Of a DNA stretch of 64,000 bases, positions 17,518 through 25,917 are shown piece after piece. Under the pieces are notes generated by a model, which was not told where the DNA came from, searched no databases, and saw only the letters and a list, made by a program, of their open reading frames with translations. A program made the position numbers and the translations under genes. The DNA is taken from NCBI RefSeq assembly GCF_003019815.1, contig NZ_CP027773.1, positions 4,304,501 through 4,368,500 of the forward strand, read 5' to 3'. Numbering within the stretch: the first letter of the stretch is position 1; the number at the start of each line of letters is the position of its first letter. The DNA is from Variovorax sp. PMC12. Lineage in GTDB: Bacteria; Pseudomonadota; Gammaproteobacteria; Burkholderiales; Burkholderiaceae_C.

Positions 17518-18722
17518 AGCTCGAGGCCTTGCGCATTCCGGCGCCGCTGCGGGGCTTCGGTGCCGGCGACGCGGAGCTGTTCGACATCGTGCTGGCTGCC
17601 GGCAAGGTCGAATCGATCACGCCGAGCGCCGATCAGAAGCACGCGCGTGGCACGCTGCTGAGCGCGCTGGTCGAGGCCCATGCGCACATCGACAAGAACT
17701 ACACCGTGCAGGACGTGGGCGCCGCGCAGGGCAACCTGTTCGCGGCCATCGACCGCATGAACCGGCACCGCGACAGCTGGACCGGCGAGTCGCTGCGCCT
17801 GCGCATGGAGCGCGCGCTGCACGACGCATGGCAGTGCGGCACCCGCGCGCTGCGCACGCACCTCGACTGGGTGCAGGCCGAGCCGCCGGCCGCGCTGCCC
17901 GTGTTCGAAGCCTTGCGCGAGGAATGGCGCGGCCGCGTCGAGCTGCAGTTCGTTTCGCTCACGCCGCTCGACCTGTTCGCCGACCTCGCGGCCGGCGAGC
18001 GCATCGCGCGCGAGGTGAAGCGCGCGGGCGGCGTGCTGGGCGCCTTCGTCTACCGCAACGACGGCATCGTGCACAAGCTGGGGCGCGTGTTCGACCTGGC
18101 GCAGCAGCACGGGCTGGCGCTCGACTTCCACGTGGACGAAGGGCTCGACGCCGAAGCCGGCGGCCTGCGCAGCATCGCGCAACTGGTTCGCGCGCGCGAC
18201 TTCAAGGGCGGCGTGGCCTGCGGCCATGCCTGCTCGCTGTCGGTGCAGGACGATGCGGTCGCGGGCGAAACCCTCGCGCTGTGCGCGGGCGCCGGGCTGC
18301 ATCTCATCGCGCTGCCCACCACCAACCTCTACCTGCAGGGCGCATGGGACCGCACGCCGGTGCAGCGCGGCATCACGCGCATCCGCGAGGCGGCGGCACG
18401 GGGCTTGCGTGCGAGCCTGGCGACCGACAACGTGCAGGACGCCTTCTATCCCTACGGCAGCTACGACCTGCTGGAGACCTTCGGCCTCGGCGTGCAGGTG
18501 GCGCACCTGGCGCCCGCGGCCGACTGGCTCGACACCATTACCGTGAACCCCGCGAAGGCGCTGGGGCTCGCGTGGGACGGGCGCATCGCACCGGGCTGCC
18601 CGGCGGATCTGCTGGTGCTGTCGGCCACCGGTGAACACGAACTCATCGGCCCGCGCGGACGGCAACGCACCGTCATCCGCGCCGGCCGGATCATCGAGAA
18701 AAATCTGGAGAAAACCCAATGA
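17514..18722 (+). CDS. CodA-like cyclic amidohydrolase (cytosine deaminase family)
   Basis: 402 residues, amidohydrolase superfamily. Metal-site motifs in order: EAHAHIDK (His56, His58), FHVDEG (about 202-207), CGHACS and the Asp of ATDNVQDAFYPYG, close to the set in cytosine deaminase. The start overlaps the otnI stop (ATGA), and the stop overlaps the ridA-like start (ATGA). No enzyme of this type is needed to turn C4 sugar acids into DHAP, so the operon may also take in an amide, lactam or N-glycoside of such acids. The true substrate is unknown. Confidence 0.8.
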   Translation: MKLEALRIPAPLRGFGAGDAELFDIVLAAGKVESITPSADQKHARGTLLSALVEAHAHIDKNYTVQDVGAAQGNLFAAIDRMNRHRDSWTGESLRLRMERALHDAWQCGTRALRTHLDWVQAEPPAALPVFEALREEWRGRVELQFVSLTPLDLFADLAAGERIAREVKRAGGVLGAFVYRNDGIVHKLGRVFDLAQQHGLALDFHVDEGLDAEAGGLRSIAQLVRARDFKGGVACGHACSLSVQDDAVAGETLALCAGAGLHLIALPTTNLYLQGAWDRTPVQRGITRIREAAARGLRASLATDNVQDAFYPYGSYDLLETFGLGVQVAHLAPAADWLDTITVNPAKALGLAWDGRIAPGCPADLLVLSATGEHELIGPRGRQRTVIRAGRIIEKNLEKTQ

Positions 18723-19186
18723 GCATGGGCAAGCCAATGGCCAACTATGCCGCCGCCAAGCGCGTCGGCGATTTCGTCTTCATGAGCGGCGTGGTCGCGG
18801 TCGACCCGGCCACGCGCCGCGCCGTCGCCGGCTACGACGCCATTCCCGAAGAAGCGCGCACCGCGCTGCAGGGCGTGGGCTACGCCACCGGCCAGATGTC
18901 GGTGGACGTTTTCGAGGCGCCCATCGTGGCGCAGAGCTGGTTCGTGCTGGAGCGCATCCGCCAGATCGCCGCCGAGCACGGCGGCACCATGGAAGACGTG
19001 GTCAAGCTGGTGCAGTACTTCCGCCACCTGCCGCACTACGCCTTCTACAACCGCGTGCGCGGCCTTTTCTATCCGGGCGAGCCGCCGGTGAGCACGGTGG
19101 TCGAGGTGTCGCGCTTCCTGCCGGGGGACGAGGTGCTCGTCGAGGTGGAGGCCACGATGTACCTTCCTTCGAAGCGCTCTACCTGA
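18719..19186 (+). CDS. RidA/YjgF-family protein
   Basis: 155 residues of the RidA fold, a trimer that hydrolyses reactive imines or enamines, or in catabolic subgroups aids amide breakdown. Visible are the N-terminal VGDFVFMSGVVAVDP strand pair, the PVSTVVEVSRFLPGDEVLVEVEAT ending in parts, and a long insert before it. The typical Arg of imine-cleaving members (near the end of the fold, after the PxR position) is replaced by VSR here, so activity is unclear. It is co-translated with the CodA-like gene and closes the operon; the next gene converges on it. Confidence 0.82.
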   Translation: MSMGKPMANYAAAKRVGDFVFMSGVVAVDPATRRAVAGYDAIPEEARTALQGVGYATGQMSVDVFEAPIVAQSWFVLERIRQIAAEHGGTMEDVVKLVQYFRHLPHYAFYNRVRGLFYPGEPPVSTVVEVSRFLPGDEVLVEVEATMYLPSKRST

Positions 19187-19871
19187 CCCCCGCGCCCTTG
19201 AGCAGGAAATCGGTCACCTGCTCGATCAGGTAGCGCCGGTCTTTCTCGTCGCCTTGCTGGGCCGTATCGCGGAAGTAGGCGGCCTGCGTGGCATGGTCGG
19301 CATAGAACTGCGTCACTGCCCAGATGTGGAACAGCACGAGCATCGGGTCGGCCTTGTCCATCAGGCCCTGGTTCATCCAGTTCCGGATCACGGCGGCGGC
19401 CTGGTCGGTGCGGGCCTTGCTCGTGGTCATCATGTCGTTGATGACCGGCGCGCCGCGCATCATCTCGGCCGTGAAGATGCGCGAGCGCAGCGGATGGTCG
19501 AACGAGAACACCATCTTGCGGTGGATCAGGTCGCCCAGCACCTTGCGCGGGCCGAAGGCTTCGTCGCTGAAACCGAACACCACGATCCAGTCGGTCAGGA
19601 TGTCCTGCAGCACCTGCCGGTACAGCGCTTCCTTGCTCTCGATGTAGTAGTGCAGCTGCGCCTTCGACAGCCCCGCCTTGTCGGCGATGGCCTGGGTCGA
19701 CGCGCCGGCCAGCCCCTCGCTCGCGAACACCTCGATGGCGGCCTGGTTGATGAGGCCGAGCACCTGCGTGTACTTGCGCGAGCGTCCGCGCGTGGCGGGG
19801 GCCTCGCCGTCGCCCTCGTCGGCAGCGGCGGGGGGCTTGGTGGTGGTGTTGTTGGAAGCGCGCGCGTTCAC
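19179..19871 (-). CDS. RutR-like TetR-family regulator
   Basis: 230 residues, GTG start that overlaps the preceding stop (GTGA). A low-complexity N-terminus is followed by a TetR helix-turn-helix (about 33-80; ASTQAIADKAGLSKAQLHYY, then SKEALY) and a C-terminal domain close to RutR/YcdC, with RSRIFTAEMMRGAP and a HIWAVTQFYADHA segment. RutR senses pyrimidines in E. coli and binds TTGACCA-N2-TGGTCAA; a near-identical site lies at 26782-26797, at the head of the catabolic island that this gene closes. The ligand here is likely a nitrogen heterocycle, by inference. Confidence 0.87.
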   Translation of the reverse strand: MNARASNNTTTKPPAAADEGDGEAPATRGRSRKYTQVLGLINQAAIEVFASEGLAGASTQAIADKAGLSKAQLHYYIESKEALYRQVLQDILTDWIVVFGFSDEAFGPRKVLGDLIHRKMVFSFDHPLRSRIFTAEMMRGAPVINDMMTTSKARTDQAAAVIRNWMNQGLMDKADPMLVLFHIWAVTQFYADHATQAAYFRDTAQQGDEKDRRYLIEQVTDFLLKGAGVR

Positions 19872-20836
19872 AGCTGAAGCACCAGCTCCGTGCCCCTGGC
19901 GCGGGAGCAGCACAGCGCCACCTTGTGGCGGCGCTCGCTGCCGGTCAGGCAGAAGTCGCGGTGCTCGGCGCCTTCGCCGTCGCCCTCGACCACGCAGGTT
20001 CCGCACAGGCCCTGCTGGCACGACACCGGGATGTCGATGCCGACTTCGTGCAGCGCATCGACGGCGGTCTGGTCGGCCGCCACCGGCACGCTGATGCCGC
20101 GCCGCGCGAGCTTGAGCGTGAAGGGCAGGCCGGTGGCGGTGTTGGCGTCGGTGGGGGCGGCGAAGTATTCGGCGTGCAGGGCGTCTTCGGGCCAATCCGT
20201 CATTGCGGCCGCGTCGCGCACCGCCTGCATGAAGCCGCCCGGCCCGCACACATAGAGATGCGTGCCCGGCGCGCGCTCGGCCAGCAGCGCGCGCAGGTCG
20301 ATGCGCTGCGAGGCGTCGCCCTGGTCCAGGTGCAGCCGCAGATGCGGCGCCAGCGCGGGCGCGTGCAGCGCGTCTGCAAAGGCCAGGTGCTCCTCGCTGC
20401 GCGCGAACACGCACAGCGTGAACGAGGCGCCGCGCGCGGCCAGCGCCTGCGCCATCGCCAGCAGCGGCGTCATGCCGATGCCGCCGGCCAGGAGCAGGTG
20501 ATGCGCGGCTTCCTCGCGCAGCGGGAAGGTGTTGCGCGGGGCGCTGATCGGCAGCAGGTCGCCTTCGCGCACGCGCTCGTGCATCGATGCCGAGCCGCCG
20601 CGGCTGCCGAGCTCGCGCTTCACGCCGATCACGTAAGGCGCCGCGTTGCCCGAAGGCGCCCGCGCCAGCGAGTACTGGCGCGAGAAGCCGCCGGGCATGT
20701 GCACGTCGATGTGCGCGCCGGCCTCGTAGGCCGGCAGCGGCCGGCCCCACGGATGGGCCAGCTCGAAGGCCAGGATTTCCGGCGTCTGCCGCGAGATGCG
20801 TTCGACGCGGACGGTGAGCGTGCGTTCGAGGCTCAT
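19868..20836 (-). CDS. PDR/VanB-type ferredoxin-linked oxidoreductase
   Basis: 322 residues in the order FMN domain, NAD domain, C-terminal plant-type [2Fe-2S]. RQYSLAR (53-59) binds flavin; LLLAGGIGMTPLLAMA (about 112-127) binds NAD; the cluster Cys are in CQQGLCGTC and the later CCSRARG. Such proteins pass electrons from NADH to a Rieske oxygenase, as VanB does for VanA. No oxygenase alpha subunit is present in this window, so its partner is elsewhere or it serves another acceptor. The TetR gene follows with a 4-base overlap. Confidence 0.92.
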   Translation of the reverse strand: MSLERTLTVRVERISRQTPEILAFELAHPWGRPLPAYEAGAHIDVHMPGGFSRQYSLARAPSGNAAPYVIGVKRELGSRGGSASMHERVREGDLLPISAPRNTFPLREEAAHHLLLAGGIGMTPLLAMAQALAARGASFTLCVFARSEEHLAFADALHAPALAPHLRLHLDQGDASQRIDLRALLAERAPGTHLYVCGPGGFMQAVRDAAAMTDWPEDALHAEYFAAPTDANTATGLPFTLKLARRGISVPVAADQTAVDALHEVGIDIPVSCQQGLCGTCVVEGDGEGAEHRDFCLTGSERRHKVALCCSRARGTELVLQL

Positions 20837-20871
20837 GGTGCGAGCTCCCTATTCTTTCTGTTTGAAATGGC

Positions 20872-21462
20872 TCAGATGCTCTGCAGCTTGCGCGACACGC
20901 GCGCAATGAAATGGCTGCGGTCGTGCGCGGTCGCGGCGTTCATGTCGTGCAGCTGCAGCCACGTCACCTTGCAGCGCCATGCGAACAGCGCCCGCAGCGC
21001 GCGCGTGAACAGCCGCCGGCCCGGGTCGCCGATCGCCATCACGAACCAGCGCGGCGAGCCGCCCGTGGTCACCACCGTCAGCCGCTGGATGTGCCGCATG
21101 CCCGACTTCGCGAGCTGCCCCTTGCGCTCGGCCGGCAGGAAGGCCACGCCCGGCAGCCACACCCGCTCCAGCCAGCCCTTGAGCATCGACGGCGGCCCGT
21201 GGAACCAGGTGGGGTAGACGAACACCAGGTGCTCGGCCCACAGCAGCGCATCGACGTGGGGTTTCACGCGTTCGCGGATCAGTTCGGGGTTGTCCAGGTA
21301 GGCCATGCGCTCCTCGCGTGTCAGCGTCGGGTCGAAGCCCTCGGCGTACAGGTCGATGGCCTTGACGGAGTGCCGGGGCTCGAGCGCCTCGAGGGCGGTG
21401 CGGTAGAGCGCGTGATTGAAGCTGTCAGGGTTCGGATGGCAGTGGACGACGAGCGTTTTCAT
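20872..21462 (-). CDS. NAD(P)H:quinone/flavin oxidoreductase, flavodoxin fold
   Basis: 196 residues of the Flavodoxin_2 family. The N-terminal VVHCHPNPDSFN is the FMN phosphate loop; PTWFHGPPSMLKGWLERVW and TVVTTGGSPRWF are the isoalloxazine-contacting loops. It probably reduces quinones, flavins or nitro/azo compounds with NAD(P)H. ATG 21462 gives the full N-terminal strand. It lies 35 bases before the ferredoxin-type reductase. The preceding gene ends in a likely terminator, so this gene probably opens a second transcript with its own promoter in 21463-21587. Confidence 0.88.
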   Translation of the reverse strand: MKTLVVHCHPNPDSFNHALYRTALEALEPRHSVKAIDLYAEGFDPTLTREERMAYLDNPELIRERVKPHVDALLWAEHLVFVYPTWFHGPPSMLKGWLERVWLPGVAFLPAERKGQLAKSGMRHIQRLTVVTTGGSPRWFVMAIGDPGRRLFTRALRALFAWRCKVTWLQLHDMNAATAHDRSHFIARVSRKLQSI

Positions 21463-21492
21463 TTGAGGGCCGGTTCGCCTGTTCGGCGAGAC

Positions 21493-21561
21493 GGGGTCAG
21501 AGCCCAAGGACAAAAGGCCGCGCAGTGCCTTATGGCAACCCAGGCGCCGGCATCTGACCCC
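21493..21561. repeat. REP-like inverted repeat with GGGGTCAG ends
   Basis: GGGGTCAG at 21493-21500 and CTGACCCC at 21554-21561 form an 8-bp inverted pair around ~53 bases. The motif GGGGTCAGAGCCC with a matching CTGACCCC is a form I associate with REP elements mobilised by REP-associated transposases in betaproteobacteria; no such transposase is in the window. It lies between the ABC binding-protein gene and the reductase gene. Confidence 0.4.
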
Positions 21562-21587
21562 GGCGCAAGCCCCGCGCGACCCACGGG

Positions 21588-21614
21588 AAAAAACCGGCGT
21601 GCTTACTTGCCGGT
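21588..21614 (-). terminator. Intrinsic terminator overlapping the end of the ABC binding-protein gene
   Basis: On the minus strand ACCGGC, a 10-base loop holding the TAA stop, GCCGGT and then six T. The stem is short (6 bp) but GC-only at its core and the T-run is perfect. It would separate the importer genes from the reductases and TetR gene downstream. Confidence 0.6.
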
Positions 21615-22631
21615 GAGCTTCTTGCGGACGTCGACGCCGACGCCCTTGTTCACGAACTGCGTGGTCACCACCTTCGACAGGTCGACCTCGCCGGGCTTGT
21701 ACAGGCCGGCCTTGACCATCTTGTCGTAGAAGTCCTTCACGCGGGCCTCGTCCATGGCGCCGATGCCCTTGGTGAGCGACTCGCCGCTGTCGACGATGCC
21801 CATCTTCTTCATCAGCTCGATGGAGCCCTGCAGCGCGGCGATGGGCGAGTCGGGGTTGGTCTTGGCGATGAGTTCGTTGGCGGCCTTGTTGTCGCCGTAG
21901 AGGTAGTTGTTCCAGCCGATGATCGAGGCCTCGACGAACTTGCGCACCGTCTCGGGCTTGTTCTTGATGAGGTCGGCGCGGGTTTCGATGGTGGTCGCGT
22001 AGGTCGAGAAGCCGTTGTCGGCCAGCAGCTGCACCACGGGGTCGAAGCCGGCCTGCGCCTTGATCGACAGCGGTTCCGAAATGGCATAGCCCTGCTGGAT
22101 GGACTTCTTGTCCGCCAGGAACGGGCCGACGTTGAAGGTGTAGGGCTTGAGCTGCGAGTCCTTGAAGCCGTACTCCGACTTCATCCACTGCCAGAAGCTG
22201 AACTGGCCGTCCTTGCCGATGAAGGCCACGGGCGCCTTGGTCATGTCCTTGAAGGTGTCGAAGCCCTGGCCCGGGTGCGCGAACATGGCCTGCGGGTCTT
22301 TCTGGAAGAAGGCCGCGACGACCACGGTGGGCACGCCGTTCTTCACGTTGTCGAAGGACTGCAGCAGGTTGCCGGTCATGAGGAAGTCGACCTTGCCGGC
22401 CGGCAGCATCGGCCGGTTGTTGACCATCGGGCCACCCTGCTGGATCTCGACGTCGAGGCCGTACTTCTTGTAGGTGCCGTCCACCAGCGCCTGGTAGAAG
22501 CCGCCGTGGCCGGCCTGCGCTTTCCAGTTGGTGGCGAACACCACTTTTTCCTGCGCCTGCACGGCGAAGGCGGCAGCAGCGAGGGCGAGGCCGAGGGCAA
22601 GCGGACGGATTGTCAGAGCGGGAACGCGCAT
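21603..22631 (-). CDS. ABC transporter substrate-binding protein, NMT1/THI5-like
   Basis: 342 residues with a Sec signal peptide (cleavage after VQAQ, about residue 27). The mature part begins KVVFATNWKAQAGHGGFYQALVDG and carries QQGGPMVNNRP, the pattern of NMT1/SsuA-type binding proteins for thiamine precursors, pyrimidine-like compounds, sulfonates and nitriles. AGGAG lies 10 bases upstream of the ATG. The permease and ATPase genes are upstream in the same direction, split from this gene by the FAD oxidase gene and a palindromic repeat, an unusual order. Confidence 0.9.
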   Translation of the reverse strand: MRVPALTIRPLALGLALAAAAFAVQAQEKVVFATNWKAQAGHGGFYQALVDGTYKKYGLDVEIQQGGPMVNNRPMLPAGKVDFLMTGNLLQSFDNVKNGVPTVVVAAFFQKDPQAMFAHPGQGFDTFKDMTKAPVAFIGKDGQFSFWQWMKSEYGFKDSQLKPYTFNVGPFLADKKSIQQGYAISEPLSIKAQAGFDPVVQLLADNGFSTYATTIETRADLIKNKPETVRKFVEASIIGWNNYLYGDNKAANELIAKTNPDSPIAALQGSIELMKKMGIVDSGESLTKGIGAMDEARVKDFYDKMVKAGLYKPGEVDLSKVVTTQFVNKGVGVDVRKKLTGK

Positions 22632-22710
22632 GGCAGTGGACTCCTGGGTTGAATGCGGTATGGGATTTTGGTGTCGGTCGAATTTTTTCGGGGCGCGTGC
22701 GCAGGTCGTC

Positions 22711-22850
22711 GGGTACTCCCCTCCGCGAATGTCCCCCGGCCTGCGGCCTCCTCCTTTATTTCGCTGCGGGGAGCACCCGACGCCCTGTGCACGGGGCACG
22801 CTGCTGGAGCGCGGCCGATCAACGACTGCTCTGTCCAACGATCACGGCGA
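22711..22850. repeat. Palindromic repeat, copy 2 (unit C plus linker)
   Basis: Unit C (22711-22778) is identical over all 68 bases to the reverse complement of unit B at 15913-15980. The next ~72 bases match the spacer of copy 1 in reverse orientation with about 85-90% identity, then similarity stops. The second unit seen in copy 1 is absent. It lies between the FAD oxidase gene (upstream) and the binding-protein gene on the minus strand. Confidence 0.8.
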
Positions 22851-22871
22851 AAAGGAAGAGGAGATTTCATT

Positions 22872-24251
22872 TCAGCGCTCGACAGCCATGTCGGCAGTCC
22901 AGCCGCGCGTCTTGCCCGGGTTCATCAACCCCATCGGATCGCTGCGCTTCTTGAACTCGATCTGCTGCGTGTCGATGGTCTTCATGCCGCCGTCCTCGAT
23001 GGTCACGACGTGCGGGTTGAAGATCTTGCAGCCGCCCTGCGACTCGATCTCGCGGATCAGCTCGTACTGGTGGGCCTCGCCCTTCCAGCGCACCAGCAGG
23101 ATGCCGAAGGTGCCGCATTCGCCGTTGGCGCGGGCGAAGTCCTGGTGCTGCAGCACGTCGTCCCCGAAGATCTGCAGATGGCGCTCGACCACTGCGGGGT
23201 CGAAGGGCTGGGCGTAAGCCACCTGCAGATAGGTCCAGCCACGGTCGGCCTTCAGTGCCTGCAGCGTGGTGTGGTTGAACGCGCATTCGTAGGCCGGCGG
23301 CAGGCCGTCGGCCAGCAACTCGGCCTCGGTGCCGGCGACCGAGATGGTGCCGCCGTGCGCCTCGGCGAGCGCGCGGAAGTCCGCCATCGAATCGGGCGAG
23401 ACCATGGTGAACACCGCATGCCGGTCTGGCGGAAAGCGGTCGCGCATGGCCGTGTAGTAGGGCGAGAAGCGTGCCTCCACCGTGGACAGCAGGAAGATGT
23501 CGAGCGTTGGCGCCTGCGCCGCGATGCCGAAGTCGAGCGCGCCGCGGTAGGTGTCGAACAGCACCGTGCAGTGCACCCATTCGACCGCGGGGCTCAGCGC
23601 CACTTCCACGTCGAGGATCACGCCGTTGGTGCCGTAGGCGTGGTGCACCTGCTGGATCTCGTCGCCGTGCAGCTCGATGACGCGCGGCTCGCGCTCCACC
23701 GTCATCACGCGCGCGCGCAGCAGGTTGCCGGGGTCGCGCAGGATGCCGTGGCGGAACGAGCCGATGCCGCCGAAGCCGCCCGCGATGAAGCCGCCGATGG
23801 AAGCCACGTGCCAGGTCGACGGCCACATGCGCAGCGCCTGGCCGGTTTCGCGCGCGGCGAGGTCGATGTCGTGCATGCGCGCACCGGCTTCCACGCGCAT
23901 GCGGCCTTCGCCGATGTCGAGCACGCGGCACATCTGCGTCACGTCGAGCACGATGCCGCCTTCGAGCGGCACGCACTGGCCATAGTTGCCGGTACCGCCG
24001 GCGCGCACCGTGAGCGGCAGCTTCCACCTGGCGGCCACGGCCGCGGCCTGGCGCACGTCGTCTTCCGTGCTGACCTTGACCACGAGGTCGGCCACGCAGC
24101 CCGCGAGCTGCGCGGTGAGGATGGGGCTGTACCAGTAGAAGTCCTTCGACAGCTGCTTGCGCTGGGCCGGCGCGGTGACGACGTTGAGGCCGCGCAGGTC
24201 GGCGCGTACCGCGTCCCAGTCGACGGCGGGCACCGGCGTCCTAGCGTTCAC
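22872..24251 (-). CDS. FAD-binding oxidase (GlcD/VAO type)
   Basis: 459 residues. The FAD_binding_4 domain (about 50-230) is marked by VRAGGTGNYGQCVPLEGGI, EAGARMHDIDLAA, and ASIGGFIAGGFGGIGSFRHG; the C-terminal end has LMNPGKTRGW, the usual closing motif of GlcD/D-lactate dehydrogenase-like enzymes. These flavoenzymes oxidise 2-hydroxy acids or amines/alcohols. No covalent-FAD His is evident. Its 5' end overlaps the permease gene by 11 bases, so it is part of the importer operon and likely acts on the imported compound or its product. Confidence 0.88.
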   Translation of the reverse strand: MNARTPVPAVDWDAVRADLRGLNVVTAPAQRKQLSKDFYWYSPILTAQLAGCVADLVVKVSTEDDVRQAAAVAARWKLPLTVRAGGTGNYGQCVPLEGGIVLDVTQMCRVLDIGEGRMRVEAGARMHDIDLAARETGQALRMWPSTWHVASIGGFIAGGFGGIGSFRHGILRDPGNLLRARVMTVEREPRVIELHGDEIQQVHHAYGTNGVILDVEVALSPAVEWVHCTVLFDTYRGALDFGIAAQAPTLDIFLLSTVEARFSPYYTAMRDRFPPDRHAVFTMVSPDSMADFRALAEAHGGTISVAGTEAELLADGLPPAYECAFNHTTLQALKADRGWTYLQVAYAQPFDPAVVERHLQIFGDDVLQHQDFARANGECGTFGILLVRWKGEAHQYELIREIESQGGCKIFNPHVVTIEDGGMKTIDTQQIEFKKRSDPMGLMNPGKTRGWTADMAVER

Positions 24252-25125
24252 GGCGCATCTCGCTTTCGTGCCAGTGGCCCAATACCAGGCGGGAGAGCGC
24301 GGCGAACACGATGAAGATCACGATGCCCAGCAACGAAACCAGCAGCAGCGCCGCGAACATCATCGGGATCTCGGTGCGGAAGCTCGATTCGAGAATGCGC
24401 GACGCCAGGCCCGTTTCCTTGCCGGCCGTGCCGGCCGTGAACTCGGCCACCACCGCGCCGATCAGGCTCAGGCCGCCCGCGATCTTCAGGCCCGCCATGA
24501 AGTACGGCAGCGCGCTGGGCGCGAGCAGGTAGCGGAAGGTCTGCCAGGGCGATGCCTTGTAGAGCTGGAACAGGTCGCGCAGGTTGCTGTCGGCGCTCTT
24601 CAAGCCGATGACGGTGTTCGACAGGATCGGGAAGAAGGCCACGATCCAGGCGCACAGCAGCAGCGCCGCCGTGGTGCTCGACACGTAGATCAGGATCAGC
24701 GGCGCGATCGCGATGATCGGCGTCACCTGCAGGATCACCGCGATGGGGAAGAGGCCGATCTCCACCCACTTGAACAGCGCGAACGCAATCGCCAGCAGCA
24801 CGCCGCCGACGATGGCCGCCGTGAGCGCGAGCAGCGTGAGCTTCACCGTGAACCACAGCGCGCTGGAGAGCGAATCCCAGTTGTCGAACAGCGTGCGAAG
24901 AATGAGCGAGGGCGCGGGCAGGATGTAGTGCGGGATGTTGTTGGCGCGCACCGTCCATTCCCAGATCAGCAGCAGCGCGATGACGATGCCCGCGGGCACG
25001 ACGATGCGCAGCAGCGACTCGCGGCGGCGCAGCCTGTCTTCGTGCGCGCGCAGCATGTCGGCGGACGGGGTGGCGTCGGTCGTGTCCATGGGCATCACGG
25101 GTTCAATGGTCGATGTCGAGGCCAT
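24241..25125 (-). CDS. ABC transporter permease (SsuC/ThiX type)
   Basis: 294 residues with about six membrane helices (IVVPAGIVIALLLIWEW first). The inner-membrane loop that contacts the ATPase is in DLFQLYKASPWQTFRYLLAPSALPYFMAGLKIA, a variant of the EAA motif. It belongs to the BPD_transp_1 family that works with NMT1-like binding proteins. It overlaps the ATPase gene by 23 bases and the FAD oxidase gene by 11, so the three are co-translated. Confidence 0.92.
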   Translation of the reverse strand: MASTSTIEPVMPMDTTDATPSADMLRAHEDRLRRRESLLRIVVPAGIVIALLLIWEWTVRANNIPHYILPAPSLILRTLFDNWDSLSSALWFTVKLTLLALTAAIVGGVLLAIAFALFKWVEIGLFPIAVILQVTPIIAIAPLILIYVSSTTAALLLCAWIVAFFPILSNTVIGLKSADSNLRDLFQLYKASPWQTFRYLLAPSALPYFMAGLKIAGGLSLIGAVVAEFTAGTAGKETGLASRILESSFRTEIPMMFAALLLVSLLGIVIFIVFAALSRLVLGHWHESEMRRER

Positions 25126-25906
25126 GGAGCGCTCCGTGCAGGGATTGGGATACCGCCGTGCAATGCGCGTTGTAGCGGCTCGAGGTGCGGAACTCTTCGC
25201 CGCGCGGGTACGGCTCGTCGATGCGGATCTCGTCGATCACCCGGCCCGGGCGCGCCGCCATCACCACGATGCGGTTCGACAGGTACACCGACTCGTACAC
25301 GCTGTGCGTGACGAACACGATGGAGAAGCGGTGCTCGCGCCAGATGGCCAGCAGGTCGTTGTTGAGCTTGATGCGCGTCATTTCGTCGAGCGCGGCAAAG
25401 GGCTCGTCCATGAGCAGCAGGCGCGGGTGCGTGACGAGTGCGCGCGCGATCGACACGCGCATCTTCATGCCGCCCGACAGCTCGCGCGGATACACGTCGG
25501 CAAAGCGCGAGAGGCCCACCAGCTCCAGCACCTGCTGCACCACCGGCGCGGCGGCGTCGCGGCTGGTGCCGGCCAGCTTGAGCGGCAGCCAGACGTTGTC
25601 GAACACCTTGGCCCATGGCATGAGCGTGGGCTCCTGGAACACGAAGCCCAGGTCGCGGTCGCTCTTGCTGTCCTTGGCCGAGCCGGTGTTGGCACCCGAC
25701 CAGGCCATCTCGCCCGAGCTCAGGCGCGTGAGCCCCGCGATCAGCCGCAGCGCGGTGCTCTTGCCGCAGCCCGAGGGGCCGAGGAAGCTGATGAAGTCGT
25801 GCTCGCCGATGTCGAGCGACATGCCCTGCAATGCGAGCGTGCCGTTGGCGAAGCGCTTGCCTACGTTGCGCAGGCTGACCAGGGGAGGGGTCCGGGTGCT
25901 GTCCAT
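25103..25906 (-). CDS. ABC transporter ATP-binding protein (SsuB/TauB type)
   Basis: 267 residues with Walker A GPSGCGKST (about 43-51), Q-loop FQEPTLMPW, signature LSGGMKMR, Walker B LLLMDEP and switch His in VTHSVYE. The class is that of taurine/nitrate/sulfonate importers. It starts 11 bases after the creatininase gene and overlaps the permease, all in one transcript. Confidence 0.93.
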   Translation of the reverse strand: MDSTRTPPLVSLRNVGKRFANGTLALQGMSLDIGEHDFISFLGPSGCGKSTALRLIAGLTRLSSGEMAWSGANTGSAKDSKSDRDLGFVFQEPTLMPWAKVFDNVWLPLKLAGTSRDAAAPVVQQVLELVGLSRFADVYPRELSGGMKMRVSIARALVTHPRLLLMDEPFAALDEMTRIKLNNDLLAIWREHRFSIVFVTHSVYESVYLSNRIVVMAARPGRVIDEIRIDEPYPRGEEFRTSSRYNAHCTAVSQSLHGALHGLDIDH

Positions 25907-25917
25907 GGCGTGCGAGC

